Shown here: piece by piece, positions 1 to 7,931 of the stretch
How positions within the stretch are numbered: the first letter of the stretch is position 1
Layout: each line of letters begins with the position of its first letter
Source of the DNA: Alphaproteobacteria bacterium
Lineage (GTDB): Bacteria > Pseudomonadota > Alphaproteobacteria > Caulobacterales > Hyphomonadaceae
Reading direction: 5' to 3'
Assembly (NCBI GenBank): GCA_018827375.1
Contig: JAHJYW010000049.1
Location: 1 to 64,000 of the forward strand
Length of the DNA stretch: 64,000 nt
Translations under genes and position numbers: made by a program
The notes under the pieces: generated by a model
The model's input: the letters and a program-made list of their open reading frames with translations, nothing else
What the model was told of the DNA's origin: nothing
Databases searched by the model: none

Positions 1-48
1 GCTGACGAAGAGCTGGAGATGATCGGCGGCGAGAAGGCGGCCGATTAG
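1..48 (+). CDS. C-terminal end of an unidentified protein (partial)
   Basis: The first 48 bases read as an open frame on the plus strand, ending in TAG. They give a short charged tail, [15 protein letters not shown]. The rest of the gene is outside the window, so the family cannot be named. The stop (46-48) overlaps the convergent purL stop TAA (45-47, minus strand) by two bases. If this is a gene, the two transcripts must overlap at their 3' ends. The frame is too short to prove coding; acidic/Ala-rich codon use is the only support. Confidence 0.4.
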   Translation, partial: ADEELEMIGGEKAAD

Positions 49-2348
49 TCGACCGTGTTCATGTAACCGGGGAGCCAGTCTTCGTGGGCACTGCGTAGGG
101 CGTCCAGGCTGACAGAGAATGTCTGATCCGCGCGGTCGTCCATCGCGAATGTGAGCCCTTCAGACGCATCCGAAATCGATCCCAATATCAACATCGGGAC
201 ATCGGGCCTTGCTTCCGAGAACTGGACCAGTTTGCTTTCAGCACTGTGAGATACGGTAAAGATGTAACGGGCCTGGTCTTCGCCGAAGAGAGCGGCGTGC
301 ATGTGCGTTTGTGCAAAGCCGTGCAGGTCCGGACTGACATTTACGGTCGCGCCACACCGAGACGCGAGTGCCACATCGGCGATGCTGCAAGCTAGGCCGC
401 CGTCACTGATATCGTGAACTGCGGTCGCAAGCCCGGCACCGATGAGATCGCGAATGAAAGCCGCATTGCGCTTCTCTTTGGCAAGATCAACAGATGGAGG
501 GGTGCCAAGCGCTTCGCCCTTTAGGCCGAGAATGCTCCGCGCATATTGGGTGGCGCCGAGATGTGTGCCGATGCCTCCGACCATGACGAGAATGTCGCCG
601 GGCTTCGCGCCCTTGAGCGTGGCCGATTTGGACATGTCTTCCAGGAGGCCTACGCCTCCGACAACGGGCGTTGGCGGGATCGCTGTACCGTCAGTCTCAT
701 TATACAAGGACACGTTGCCCGAAACGACAGGGAAGTCGAGTTCGCGGCAAGCTTCGGCCATGCCTTCTATGGCCTTGACGATGTAGCCCATCGTGTTCGG
801 TTTCTCGGGATTGCCGAAATTGAGATTGTCGGTGATCGCGATAGGCGTCGCCCCAACAGCAGACAGATTGCGGTAGGCTTCCGCAACAGCCTGTTTGCCG
901 CCCTCATATGGGTCAGCAGAGACATAATGAGGGTTGCAGTCGGAGCAGATTGCCAGCGCTTTGTTCGTCTTGTGGATGCGCACGATGGCGGCATCACCGC
1001 CCGACTGCGAGGAATCGATCGTGTCGCCCATGACGTGGCGATCATATTGTTCCCAGACCCAACGCTTTGACGCCATGTCCGGCGTTCCCATGAGTTTGAG
1101 AAGTGTGTCAGCAAGGTCAGCAGGAACCTCGAAATTGGCAGGATCAAGCGCCGCGCGCTTCGGTGGCTCGTTCCAAGGCCGGTCATAGTTCGGCGCATCT
1201 TCGGCCAGCGGAGCGACCGGGATGTCGCAAACCACTTCACCGAATTGCGTCAGCACGAGGTGGCCCGAATCCGTGGTCTCGCCAATCACTTCGGCAGAGA
1301 GGTCGTATTTGTCAAAGATGGCTTTCGCCATGTCGATCTTGTCCGGATAAAGCACCATGAGCATCCGCTCCTGGCTTTCCGACAGCATGATTTCGTAGGC
1401 CGTCATGCCCTCTTCGCGCTGGGGCACCTTATCGAGGTCCATGATGACGCCGATGCCCTCGCCATTGGCGCCGCCGCTGGCTGCCATTTCAACGGACGAA
1501 GATGTCAGGCCGGCTGCGCCCATGTCCTGGATGGCCTGGATCGCGTCTGTGGCCATCAGTTCGAGGCATGCTTCGATGAGCAGCTTTTCAGTGAAAGGAT
1601 CGCCAACCTGAACGGTCGGGCGTTTCTCCTCGTCACCTTCTGAGAACTCGGCGGACGCCATGGTTGCGCCATGTATGCCGTCGCGGCCGGTCTTTGAGCC
1701 AACATAGAAGATCGGGTTTCCGGGAGTGGCGCCACGTGCGTAGAAAATCTTGTCCTGGTCTGCGAGGCCAATGGCCATGGCATTCACGAGAATATTGCCG
1801 TTATAGCCTGCGTCGAACTGCGTTTCGCCGGCCACGGTCGGCACGCCGACACAGTTGCCGTATCCACCGATGCCGGCGACGACGCCGGCCACGAGGCTGC
1901 GCGTCTTGGGATGGCTTGGGTCGCCGAAGCGGAGTGCATTGACCAGGGCAATTGGCCGGGCGCCCATCGTGAACACGTCGCGCAGGATGCCGCCCACACC
2001 CGTCGCCGCGCCTTGGTACGGCTCGATATAAGACGGGTGATTGTGGCTCTCCATCTTGAAGATGGCGGCCTGGCCATCGCCGATATCGATCACGCCCGCA
2101 TTCTCACCCGGGCCCTGGATGACACGCGCGTTCTTGGTCGGGAACTTCGACAGGTGACGACGCGAGGATTTGTAGGAGCAGTGCTCGGACCACATCACCG
2201 AATAGATGCCAAGTTCGACAAGGTTCGGCTTGCGCTCGAGACGGGTGACAAGCCGTTCCCATTCATCGGCCTTGATGCCGTGTTCGAGGCCCTGGGCCTC
2301 TTCCTGGGTGGCGGTGAGATGGGCGAGGATCACGGATGTATCAGGCAT
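45..2348 (-). CDS. purL: Phosphoribosylformylglycinamidine synthase subunit PurL
   Basis: This is the synthetase subunit of FGAM synthase, which converts FGAR, ATP and glutamine-derived ammonia to FGAM in step 4 of cytosolic purine synthesis. The 767-residue length fits the small PurL that works as a complex with PurQ and PurS, not the large fused enzyme (about 1300 residues). Visible hallmarks are [11 protein letters not shown] near residue 50, [20 protein letters not shown] near 100 with the ATP/Mg-binding segment, and a duplicated AIRS-like fold with [16 protein letters not shown] near 650. It is last in a minus-strand operon: purQ, TPR-sulfotransferase, adenine deaminase, purL. The 47-bp gap before it leaves room for its own ribosome-binding site. 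The identification is secure. Confidence 0.97.
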   Translation of the reverse strand: MPDTSVILAHLTATQEEAQGLEHGIKADEWERLVTRLERKPNLVELGIYSVMWSEHCSYKSSRRHLSKFPTKNARVIQGPGENAGVIDIGDGQAAIFKMESHNHPSYIEPYQGAATGVGGILRDVFTMGARPIALVNALRFGDPSHPKTRSLVAGVVAGIGGYGNCVGVPTVAGETQFDAGYNGNILVNAMAIGLADQDKIFYARGATPGNPIFYVGSKTGRDGIHGATMASAEFSEGDEEKRPTVQVGDPFTEKLLIEACLELMATDAIQAIQDMGAAGLTSSSVEMAASGGANGEGIGVIMDLDKVPQREEGMTAYEIMLSESQERMLMVLYPDKIDMAKAIFDKYDLSAEVIGETTDSGHLVLTQFGEVVCDIPVAPLAEDAPNYDRPWNEPPKRAALDPANFEVPADLADTLLKLMGTPDMASKRWVWEQYDRHVMGDTIDSSQSGGDAAIVRIHKTNKALAICSDCNPHYVSADPYEGGKQAVAEAYRNLSAVGATPIAITDNLNFGNPEKPNTMGYIVKAIEGMAEACRELDFPVVSGNVSLYNETDGTAIPPTPVVGGVGLLEDMSKSATLKGAKPGDILVMVGGIGTHLGATQYARSILGLKGEALGTPPSVDLAKEKRNAAFIRDLIGAGLATAVHDISDGGLACSIADVALASRCGATVNVSPDLHGFAQTHMHAALFGEDQARYIFTVSHSAESKLVQFSEARPDVPMLILGSISDASEGLTFAMDDRADQTFSVSLDALRSAHEDWLPGYMNTVD

Positions 2349-2395
2349 TTGGGCGCTTTAACCGCAAAGTGCGCGAGTCGCCAGAGCGTTTGTGC

Positions 2396-3406
2396 CTATG
2401 CGGCAAGGACGGCATCGATTTCCGCGAGATGACGTGCCTTCTCTGCCGCGCTGAGGAAGGCACCCTGGAAGCTATTGCGGGCCAGCTGTATGAGCTGGGC
2501 GTCCGTCAGATCAAGGGCTGCGGCGATCTCGCGATAGTTTTGGTTCACATAGCCGCCGAAATAGGCTGGGTCATCGGAATTTACCGTCACAAGGAGGCCT
2601 GCTTCCAGCTGCGCTTTCAGCGGGCTTTGCTTCAGATCGTCGATCACGCAGAGTGACAGGTTGGAGAGTGGGCAGTTCGTCAGCGGCGTTTGCGTGTCGA
2701 GCAGGATCTGGATCAGGCCTTCGTCTTCCATCGACCGGTTACCATGGTCAATGCGGTCCGCGCCTATATCGATCAGTGCTTCCTGAACATATTGTGGTGG
2801 GCCTTCCTCGCCTGCGTGCAGGCATAGCTTAAAGCCCAACTCGCGGCACTTGGCGAAGAGGCGTGCGAATTTCGACGGTGGGTGGCCAACTTCCGAACTA
2901 TCGAGTCCAACACCGATGAAACGCGCGTGATAGGCCTTGGACTCATCAAGCAGGGCGAAGCCATCGTCTTCGCTCAGGTGGCGCAGGAAACTCATGATGA
3001 CGTGAGATGTGATCCCGAGCTTCTTCTCGCCGTCCGTAAGCGCGTCGAGGATACCGTCTGCGACCGTCGAGAATGCGACTCCGCGCTCGGTATGCGCCTG
3101 CGGGTCAAAGAAGATTTCCACATGGCGGACATTGTCTGCTGCCGCGCGCTCCAGGTAGGCCCATGTCAGGTCGTAAAAGTCCTGCTTGTGCAGCAGGACG
3201 GCCATGCCCTGGTAGTAGATGTCGAGGAATTCCTGAAGGTTTGAAAAGGCGTAGGCGGCCTTGGCCTCTTCCAGGGTGCTGAAGGCGGTCTTGATCTGAT
3301 TGCGTTCGGCAATCTGCATCATGAGTTCAGGCTCGAAACTGCCCTCGATATGAAGATGAAGCTCTGCCTTGGGCAGCTTGGCAATGAGTGCGGCTTGATC
3401 AGTCAT
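2396..3406 (-). CDS. Adenine deaminase (adenosine deaminase superfamily)
   Basis: A zinc amidohydrolase of 336 residues, predicted to deaminate adenine to hypoxanthine for purine salvage. Metal and catalytic residues are visible: HxH in ELHLHIEGS (His17, His19), HAGEE near 200, GADRIDHG and NSDDPAYFGGY near 275. SDDPAYFGG with GLDSSEVGHPPSKF is typical of the Aah1-like adenine deaminase branch; true adenosine deaminases usually read SDDPxMF. I therefore prefer adenine over adenosine as substrate, although automatic pipelines may call it Add. It overlaps the upstream TPR-sulfotransferase gene by 8 bp and precedes purL, which fits purine metabolism. Confidence 0.88.
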   Translation of the reverse strand: MTDQAALIAKLPKAELHLHIEGSFEPELMMQIAERNQIKTAFSTLEEAKAAYAFSNLQEFLDIYYQGMAVLLHKQDFYDLTWAYLERAAADNVRHVEIFFDPQAHTERGVAFSTVADGILDALTDGEKKLGITSHVIMSFLRHLSEDDGFALLDESKAYHARFIGVGLDSSEVGHPPSKFARLFAKCRELGFKLCLHAGEEGPPQYVQEALIDIGADRIDHGNRSMEDEGLIQILLDTQTPLTNCPLSNLSLCVIDDLKQSPLKAQLEAGLLVTVNSDDPAYFGGYVNQNYREIAAALDLTDAQLIQLARNSFQGAFLSAAEKARHLAEIDAVLAA

Positions 3407-4871
3407 TCAGGGCCTCCAGAAGCGGTCCGATATGGGATTCGTAGTTTCGCCAGCGACCTGACGACTTTGTATAAAGTGGCTCTCGCACTTGCCAGACACT
3501 CGCTGTCTTAACAGGCGTTCGGCTGTTTTGAAAATTGAGGCAGGCATCCTCGAAGGGTAATCCGATAAAATCCAGTGTAGCGCGCATGATCGTCTCCGGC
3601 GAGGATACGAGCGCGTCGTAATCGACATCGAGAATCTGGTCACCCGCAATGGATTTCCAATGGTTCATGAGGCGCTGGTATGCACGGTAGCGATGCCCGA
3701 GATGCGAAAGGTCAGTCGCATAGGACTGTTCGTGGCTGAGGTGCAGGAAATAGTTCGACAGGCATGTATCGCGTGCATCCCGCACGGTGTGCAGGATGCG
3801 TGCATCGGGAAAAAGCCGAAGGATCAGACCGATATGAAAATAGTTGTCGGGACGTTTGTCCGTCACGATACCCTTTGCATCCGGGAACCGCTGGGCCACG
3901 CCTTCGAGGTATTTCGCGCGCAGGCCTGCTGCACGTTCAGGTGCAAGTGTGGCGAGTGAGGCGGGGTAGGGTGCAAGGTCGCGGGCGGCAATCTGGCCGA
4001 GCAGGGGCAGTTCCCCAGCTGTTGTGACAGCACTGTGTGCGGAAAGGATCTGTTCCAGCAGCGTTGAGCCGGACCTGAACTGACCAAGGATAAAGACCGG
4101 CCTGATCGCCTCACCAGGCGCAGGCGAGGCGGATACCATTTGGGGAAGCTTGATCAGCGCATCGACGAGCGCATCCTGCCGGGCAGGATTGTAGGCTGGC
4201 ATAGCGGCGGCTCGAGACGATGCGCTGAAGGCGTTGGCCTTTGTATAGGCTGCAAAGGCCAGGTCGAACGCGCCGACCTGGTCCAGAAGCCGCCCAAGGG
4301 CAAAGCCGATACTGGCCTTGGCGATAGGTTGTAGATCCTTTCGGGCGATGGCCGCCTCGAGACGCGTGATGAGGGCGTCATCCCGGCCCTTGGCTGTCGA
4401 CAGGTTGGCCAGCCGGGCTAGGGGTTCAGATTCCCTTGGCGCTTGCCTCAGCAGGATACGGTATTCCGATGCAGCCCGCGCGCGCTCGCCAAGATCTTCA
4501 AGCGTGTTTGCCAGGTTGAAGCGCGCCTGCACGTAAAGCGGGTTGATGCCAAGCGCTGCGCGATAGGATGCCTGCGCTTGCGATGGATCAAGCAGATCGT
4601 CTGCGAAGATCACTCCTTTGTTGAGGTGAACCTCTTCGGGTTGGTCGATGCGTAGCGCGAGGGCCTTGTCATAGGCCTCAAGGGCGCCAGCCGGATCGCC
4701 TGCGCGTCGCAACAGCCAACCAAGATTGTACCAGCTGTCTGGCAGGTTAGGTGCGTCAGCCAGCACCGCACGGTAGGCGTCAATTGCCTCGTCGACCTTG
4801 CCGGATTCACGCAAATCGGAGGCCTTGGCCAGTCTTTGTGCGATGTAGGGAGGGAGTTTGGGGTTTGCCAT
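3399..4871 (-). CDS. TPR-repeat protein with C-terminal sulfotransferase domain
   Basis: A two-part protein of 490 residues. About residues 10-150 hold tetratricopeptide repeats, for example SWYNLGWLLRRAGDPAGALE and ARFNLANTLEDLGERARAAS. About residues 255-490 form a sulfotransferase-3-like domain. It has the PAPS 5'-phosphosulfate loop FILGQFRSGSTLLEQIL and the 3'-phosphate site HTVRDARDTCLSNYF. It should transfer sulfate from PAPS to an unknown hydroxyl or amine; the TPRs probably bind a protein or peptide partner. There is no signal peptide, so it is probably cytosolic. It sits between purQ and the adenine deaminase and overlaps the latter by 8 bp, so it is co-transcribed with purine genes. 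Such TPR-sulfotransferases are common in alphaproteobacteria, but their substrates are largely unassigned. Confidence 0.88.
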   Translation of the reverse strand: MANPKLPPYIAQRLAKASDLRESGKVDEAIDAYRAVLADAPNLPDSWYNLGWLLRRAGDPAGALEAYDKALALRIDQPEEVHLNKGVIFADDLLDPSQAQASYRAALGINPLYVQARFNLANTLEDLGERARAASEYRILLRQAPRESEPLARLANLSTAKGRDDALITRLEAAIARKDLQPIAKASIGFALGRLLDQVGAFDLAFAAYTKANAFSASSRAAAMPAYNPARQDALVDALIKLPQMVSASPAPGEAIRPVFILGQFRSGSTLLEQILSAHSAVTTAGELPLLGQIAARDLAPYPASLATLAPERAAGLRAKYLEGVAQRFPDAKGIVTDKRPDNYFHIGLILRLFPDARILHTVRDARDTCLSNYFLHLSHEQSYATDLSHLGHRYRAYQRLMNHWKSIAGDQILDVDYDALVSSPETIMRATLDFIGLPFEDACLNFQNSRTPVKTASVWQVREPLYTKSSGRWRNYESHIGPLLEALND

Positions 4872-4915
4872 ATGCTACCCGTCATAACGACGGTGTCAGT
4901 GTGAGGCCAGCGACC

Positions 4916-5584
4916 TTAGGCGGCGTTCATCAGACTTTCAAACACGCCAAGTCCGTCCGCTCCGCCTTCGTTTTCGCCCACCGCGCGTTCCGGATGGGGC
5001 ATCATGCCCATGACGCGACCATTCTCGCTGAGGATGCCGGCAATATCGCGGGATGCTCCGTTCGGGTTTTCACCGGCGGCATAACGGAATGCGACGCGGC
5101 CTTCGCCTTCAAGGCGGTCCAGCGTGTCCTGGTCGGCGAAATAGTTGCCATCATGGTGTGCGATGGGAATAGTGACTGTGGCATTGCCGGAATAGGCGCT
5201 GGTGAATGCCGAATTTGCGCTTGTGACAGACAGGCGCTGGGGCCGGCAGACAAAGTGCAGAGATGCGTTGCGCATCAGCACGCCTGGCAGAAGGCGCGTT
5301 TCACAAAGTATCTGGAACCCGTTGCAGATGCCGAGCACGTATCCGCCGCGCTCGGCATGCGCCTTGAGTTGCGCCACGACGGGCGAATTCGCCGCCATGG
5401 CGCCGCAGCGCAGATAGTCCCCATATGAGAACCCACCAGGGATCACCACGAGATCCGTATCTTCGGGGATTTTGCCGTCCTTGTGCCAGACCATGACCGG
5501 AGCCTTGCCGGTAACCTGGGCAAGCGCGTCTTGCGCGTCACGGTCGCAGTTGGAGGCTGGAAATACGATAACGGCGGTTTTCAT
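4916..5584 (-). CDS. purQ: Phosphoribosylformylglycinamidine synthase glutaminase subunit PurQ
   Basis: The class I glutamine amidotransferase subunit of FGAM synthase; it hydrolyses glutamine and passes ammonia to PurL. Its 222 residues match the family. The nucleophile is Cys87 in [12 protein letters not shown], and the rest of the triad is His197 and Glu199 in [10 protein letters not shown]. The N-terminal [16 protein letters not shown] is characteristic. It is the first gene of the purine operon seen here. PurS, the third subunit and usually the adjacent upstream gene, is absent: only 154 bp separate the purQ start from the plus-strand entericidin-like gene. PurS must lie elsewhere in the genome. 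Confidence 0.97.
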   Translation of the reverse strand: MKTAVIVFPASNCDRDAQDALAQVTGKAPVMVWHKDGKIPEDTDLVVIPGGFSYGDYLRCGAMAANSPVVAQLKAHAERGGYVLGICNGFQILCETRLLPGVLMRNASLHFVCRPQRLSVTSANSAFTSAYSGNATVTIPIAHHDGNYFADQDTLDRLEGEGRVAFRYAAGENPNGASRDIAGILSENGRVMGMMPHPERAVGENEGGADGLGVFESLMNAA

Positions 5585-5738
5585 GCGGCCCCTTTAGCAG
5601 GGAGTCGCAGGAAAGGGGAATAGAATTTCAGCGGCATATATCCTCACACATGACTCTTCCTCCCGCGCAAAATGACTGCTTGCCGGTTCAAAATTCCAAG
5701 CTCATCATGGTGTGCTCAGTCGAGAAGGAGAGCCCCTG

Positions 5739-5891
5739 ATGAAGAAGTTCCTGATTGCCCTTATGGCCGTTTCCTATGTCCCGTTCGTCACGGCCTGCAA
5801 TACGGTTGAAGGTGTCGGCAAGGATGTCGAAGCGGGCGGCGAAGTCGTTCAGGACGCTGCCAAGAGCGTGAAAAAAGAGATTACAGAATAG
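5739..5891 (+). CDS. Entericidin A/B family small lipoprotein
   Basis: A 50-residue ORF with a good Shine-Dalgarno (AAGGAG at 5725-5730) eight bases before the ATG. It begins MKKFLIALMAV and has a lipobox ending FVTAC, so Cys20 should be lipidated. The mature part, NTVEGVGKDVEAGGEVVQDA, is the family signature: a short amphipathic helix with the NT-x-x-G-x-G-x-D pattern. Entericidins are small membrane lipoproteins, often under envelope-stress or stationary-phase control; a toxin role is not established outside enterics. It stands alone between the divergent purQ gene and the convergent FAD-oxidoreductase gene. Confidence 0.85.
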   Translation: MKKFLIALMAVSYVPFVTACNTVEGVGKDVEAGGEVVQDAAKSVKKEITE

Positions 5892-5948
5892 TCTTTTCAT
5901 CTCTCAGGCCGCGCAGTCGGCGGAGAGCTATATTCGGGACTGACCCAG

Positions 5949-7049
5949 CTAATTCTCCATGAATTTCAAGTCGATATACCGTTTGAGACACCAGAGACCG
6001 GGCAGATTAAAGGTCAGTCCCCACTTATCAGCCAAAGCGCGGCGCTCGCCGAGGCTGATAAGCTTCAGATAACTCGATTGTGGACGATAGGTGGTCAGCG
6101 CTTCGCCGCGCGCAAGACGTCCGATCTGGTCTGCAAGGACGGGTCCCTGTCTGACGGCGAACACACCCGCCTTGGGTCTCGGATTGTAACCGAGATGAGC
6201 TGTGTCCCCGCAGGCAAATATTGCAGGATGACTGACCGATCTCAGCGTCGGATCGACAACCACAAATCCCTCATGCGTCGTGAGGCCGGTTTGAGCGAGC
6301 CATGGATAGGGCTGCGCACCTGTGGCGAGCGCAGTAAAGCATGCAGATACCTGTGCGCCCGAATCCAGTCTCAGCATTGTGTCTGTTGCATCGGTCACAG
6401 ATGCAGCCGTGCGGACTTTTACTCCCACCCGGTCCAAAGCCTTTGAGAGCGGCTTTCTCAGGCGGTCATTGCCTCCGGGCAAAATGTCATTCGAGCGCTC
6501 GATCAGGGAGACGCAAACCCGTTGCTTTAGCCGCAGGCTGTCGAGATGGTATTTCATGGAAAGAGCCAGCTCTATTCCGGCCGCGCCTGCGCCGATGATA
6601 GCTGCGTGAGGCGGAGTTGCTTCGGAGCTCACATTTGCCAGGAATTGGCTCCAGCGATCTGCAAAAATGCCAAGCGGCTTTACAGGAATCCCATGGCTCG
6701 CAAGGCTTTGCGGAGCGTCAATTGCCGCGATGGCCCCGATATCGAGGGATGCATAGTCAAACGTAAACGGGTCTCCATCAGCGAACATCGCTACGCGCGT
6801 TTCCGGGTCAAGATGGACGACTTCAGTTGAGTGTAGTGTGGCGCCAGCAGCGCGGCAGAGGGGTTCGAGGGGTATTTCGAGCGTTTCCCGCGGCCAATGA
6901 CCCGCAATATGGCCCGGAAGCAGTCCGCTATAGGATGTAGTGGGCTCCGAACTGACAAGATGAAGGTCTATGCAAGGCGCCGGGTTTCGGGCGAGCTGCC
7001 TCAGCGCGACGACGTGCGTATGTCCTCCACCGATCAGGAGGACGCGCAC
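5949..7049 (-). CDS. FAD-dependent NAD(P)H oxidoreductase (NDH-2/SelD-N-terminal-like)
   Basis: A two-dinucleotide-binding flavoprotein. The FAD loop LLIGGGHTHVVALRQLAR lies at the extreme N-terminus, and a second Rossmann motif, AIIGAGAAGIELALSM, lies near residue 150 for NAD(P)H. FACGDTAHLGYNPRPKAGVF near 290 is the C-terminal FAD-contacting GD motif. The GGHTHV start and SSEPTTSYSGLLPGHIAGHW are typical of the flavoprotein domain found fused to selenide water dikinase; this copy is stand-alone. It probably oxidises NAD(P)H with a quinone or similar acceptor, but the partner is unknown. I chose the GTG at 7049 because it gives TAGTG, a one-base overlap with the rlmJ stop, directly before the FAD loop. 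An in-frame GTG at 7079 would add ten residues. Confidence 0.8.
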   Translation of the reverse strand: MRVLLIGGGHTHVVALRQLARNPAPCIDLHLVSSEPTTSYSGLLPGHIAGHWPRETLEIPLEPLCRAAGATLHSTEVVHLDPETRVAMFADGDPFTFDYASLDIGAIAAIDAPQSLASHGIPVKPLGIFADRWSQFLANVSSEATPPHAAIIGAGAAGIELALSMKYHLDSLRLKQRVCVSLIERSNDILPGGNDRLRKPLSKALDRVGVKVRTAASVTDATDTMLRLDSGAQVSACFTALATGAQPYPWLAQTGLTTHEGFVVVDPTLRSVSHPAIFACGDTAHLGYNPRPKAGVFAVRQGPVLADQIGRLARGEALTTYRPQSSYLKLISLGERRALADKWGLTFNLPGLWCLKRYIDLKFMEN

Positions 7050-7846
7050 TAGGCCTTGGCCGCTTCGGCCGACCACCACGACTGTAGCGAGGCGGCGATA
7101 GCGTGGCTTGGGTCGCTGGCAGAGCCCGGCGCGCGGAACGCAACGATCGCGGACCCTTCCAGCGCGCTTTCATCATCCACGTCCACGGGCCAACGTGCAC
7201 CTGCAATGATGCAGTCATCGAGGCTGGCGAGGTATTCACCGAACTCTGTCTCGCGACCATCGCGGAAGAGGGGCAGCCACAGGATCAGAATTCCCTGTGG
7301 CCAGCGCTTGAGCGCGCGCGGCGTCCAGAGAGCGAGGGCATCGATATCGCGGCTTGTCTCGTAACTGGGGTCGACGAAGCAGACCATCTGTTCTGCGCCG
7401 CGCGGCGCAAGCTTGAGGGCGCCGGAATAGCCATCCGAATGCTTCACCTGCACGCGCGGGTCTGTGCCCACGGCCTTTGCCAGAGCCGCATACTCGGCGG
7501 GATGTTTCTCGAAGAAGATCATGCGGGCCGACGGCGGCAGTAGTGTTTGCGCGAGAGCGGGCGAGCCCGGATAGTCCTTCATGCCGCGTGCTTCGACATC
7601 CGAGACCCACGGTTTCAGAGGGCGCGGGGGCTTGCCCTGATGCAGGGCGATGATCCCCGTGTCGCATTCGCCACCCTTGCGCGCCTGCTCGCCGGTCAGG
7701 TCATAACGGCCGCGGCCGGAATGGGTCTCAACATAGAGGACAGGTTTGCCGGTGGCTGAGATCTGTTTCAACAGGGCGTGTAATACGGCGTGCTTGAGCA
7801 CGTCGGCGCGGTTTCCGGCATGATAGCCATGTTGGTAGGAGAGCAT
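7049..7846 (-). CDS. rlmJ: 23S rRNA (adenine(2030)-N6)-methyltransferase RlmJ
   Basis: A SAM-dependent methyltransferase of 265 residues, predicted to N6-methylate a single 23S rRNA adenine. The start MLSYQHGYHAGNRADVLKH is the diagnostic RlmJ N-terminus. The frame stays open 118 codons further upstream, but that stretch is antisense to the M28 gene and looks non-coding, so I use the ATG at 7846. Other family features are VLYVETHSGRGRYDL, YPGSPALAQTLL and the catalytic motif IV region. Here motif IV reads VDPSYE, where N6-adenine methylases usually have DPPY. That Pro-to-Ser change may be tolerated but should be noted. Downstream it is coupled to the FAD oxidoreductase by a TAGTG overlap. Confidence 0.93.
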   Translation of the reverse strand: MLSYQHGYHAGNRADVLKHAVLHALLKQISATGKPVLYVETHSGRGRYDLTGEQARKGGECDTGIIALHQGKPPRPLKPWVSDVEARGMKDYPGSPALAQTLLPPSARMIFFEKHPAEYAALAKAVGTDPRVQVKHSDGYSGALKLAPRGAEQMVCFVDPSYETSRDIDALALWTPRALKRWPQGILILWLPLFRDGRETEFGEYLASLDDCIIAGARWPVDVDDESALEGSAIVAFRAPGSASDPSHAIAASLQSWWSAEAAKA

Positions 7847-7875
7847 CGGCTGGTCTTTCAGGGCTTTAGAATGAA

Positions 7876-7912
7876 ATAGTCCCGAACAGCCTTCGTGGCC
7901 ATCCGGGACTAT
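7876..7912 (-). terminator. Hairpin between the M28 peptidase gene and rlmJ
   Basis: Perfect 9-bp arms, ATAGTCCCG and CGGGACTAT, enclose a 19-base loop. The hairpin lies just after the stop of the upstream M28 gene on the minus strand. Only a broken T-rich tail (TTTCATT) follows, so it may be a weak terminator or an RNA stability/processing element instead of a strong stop. Confidence 0.4.
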
Positions 7913-7931
7913 GACGTTTGGTCGAGGGCGT

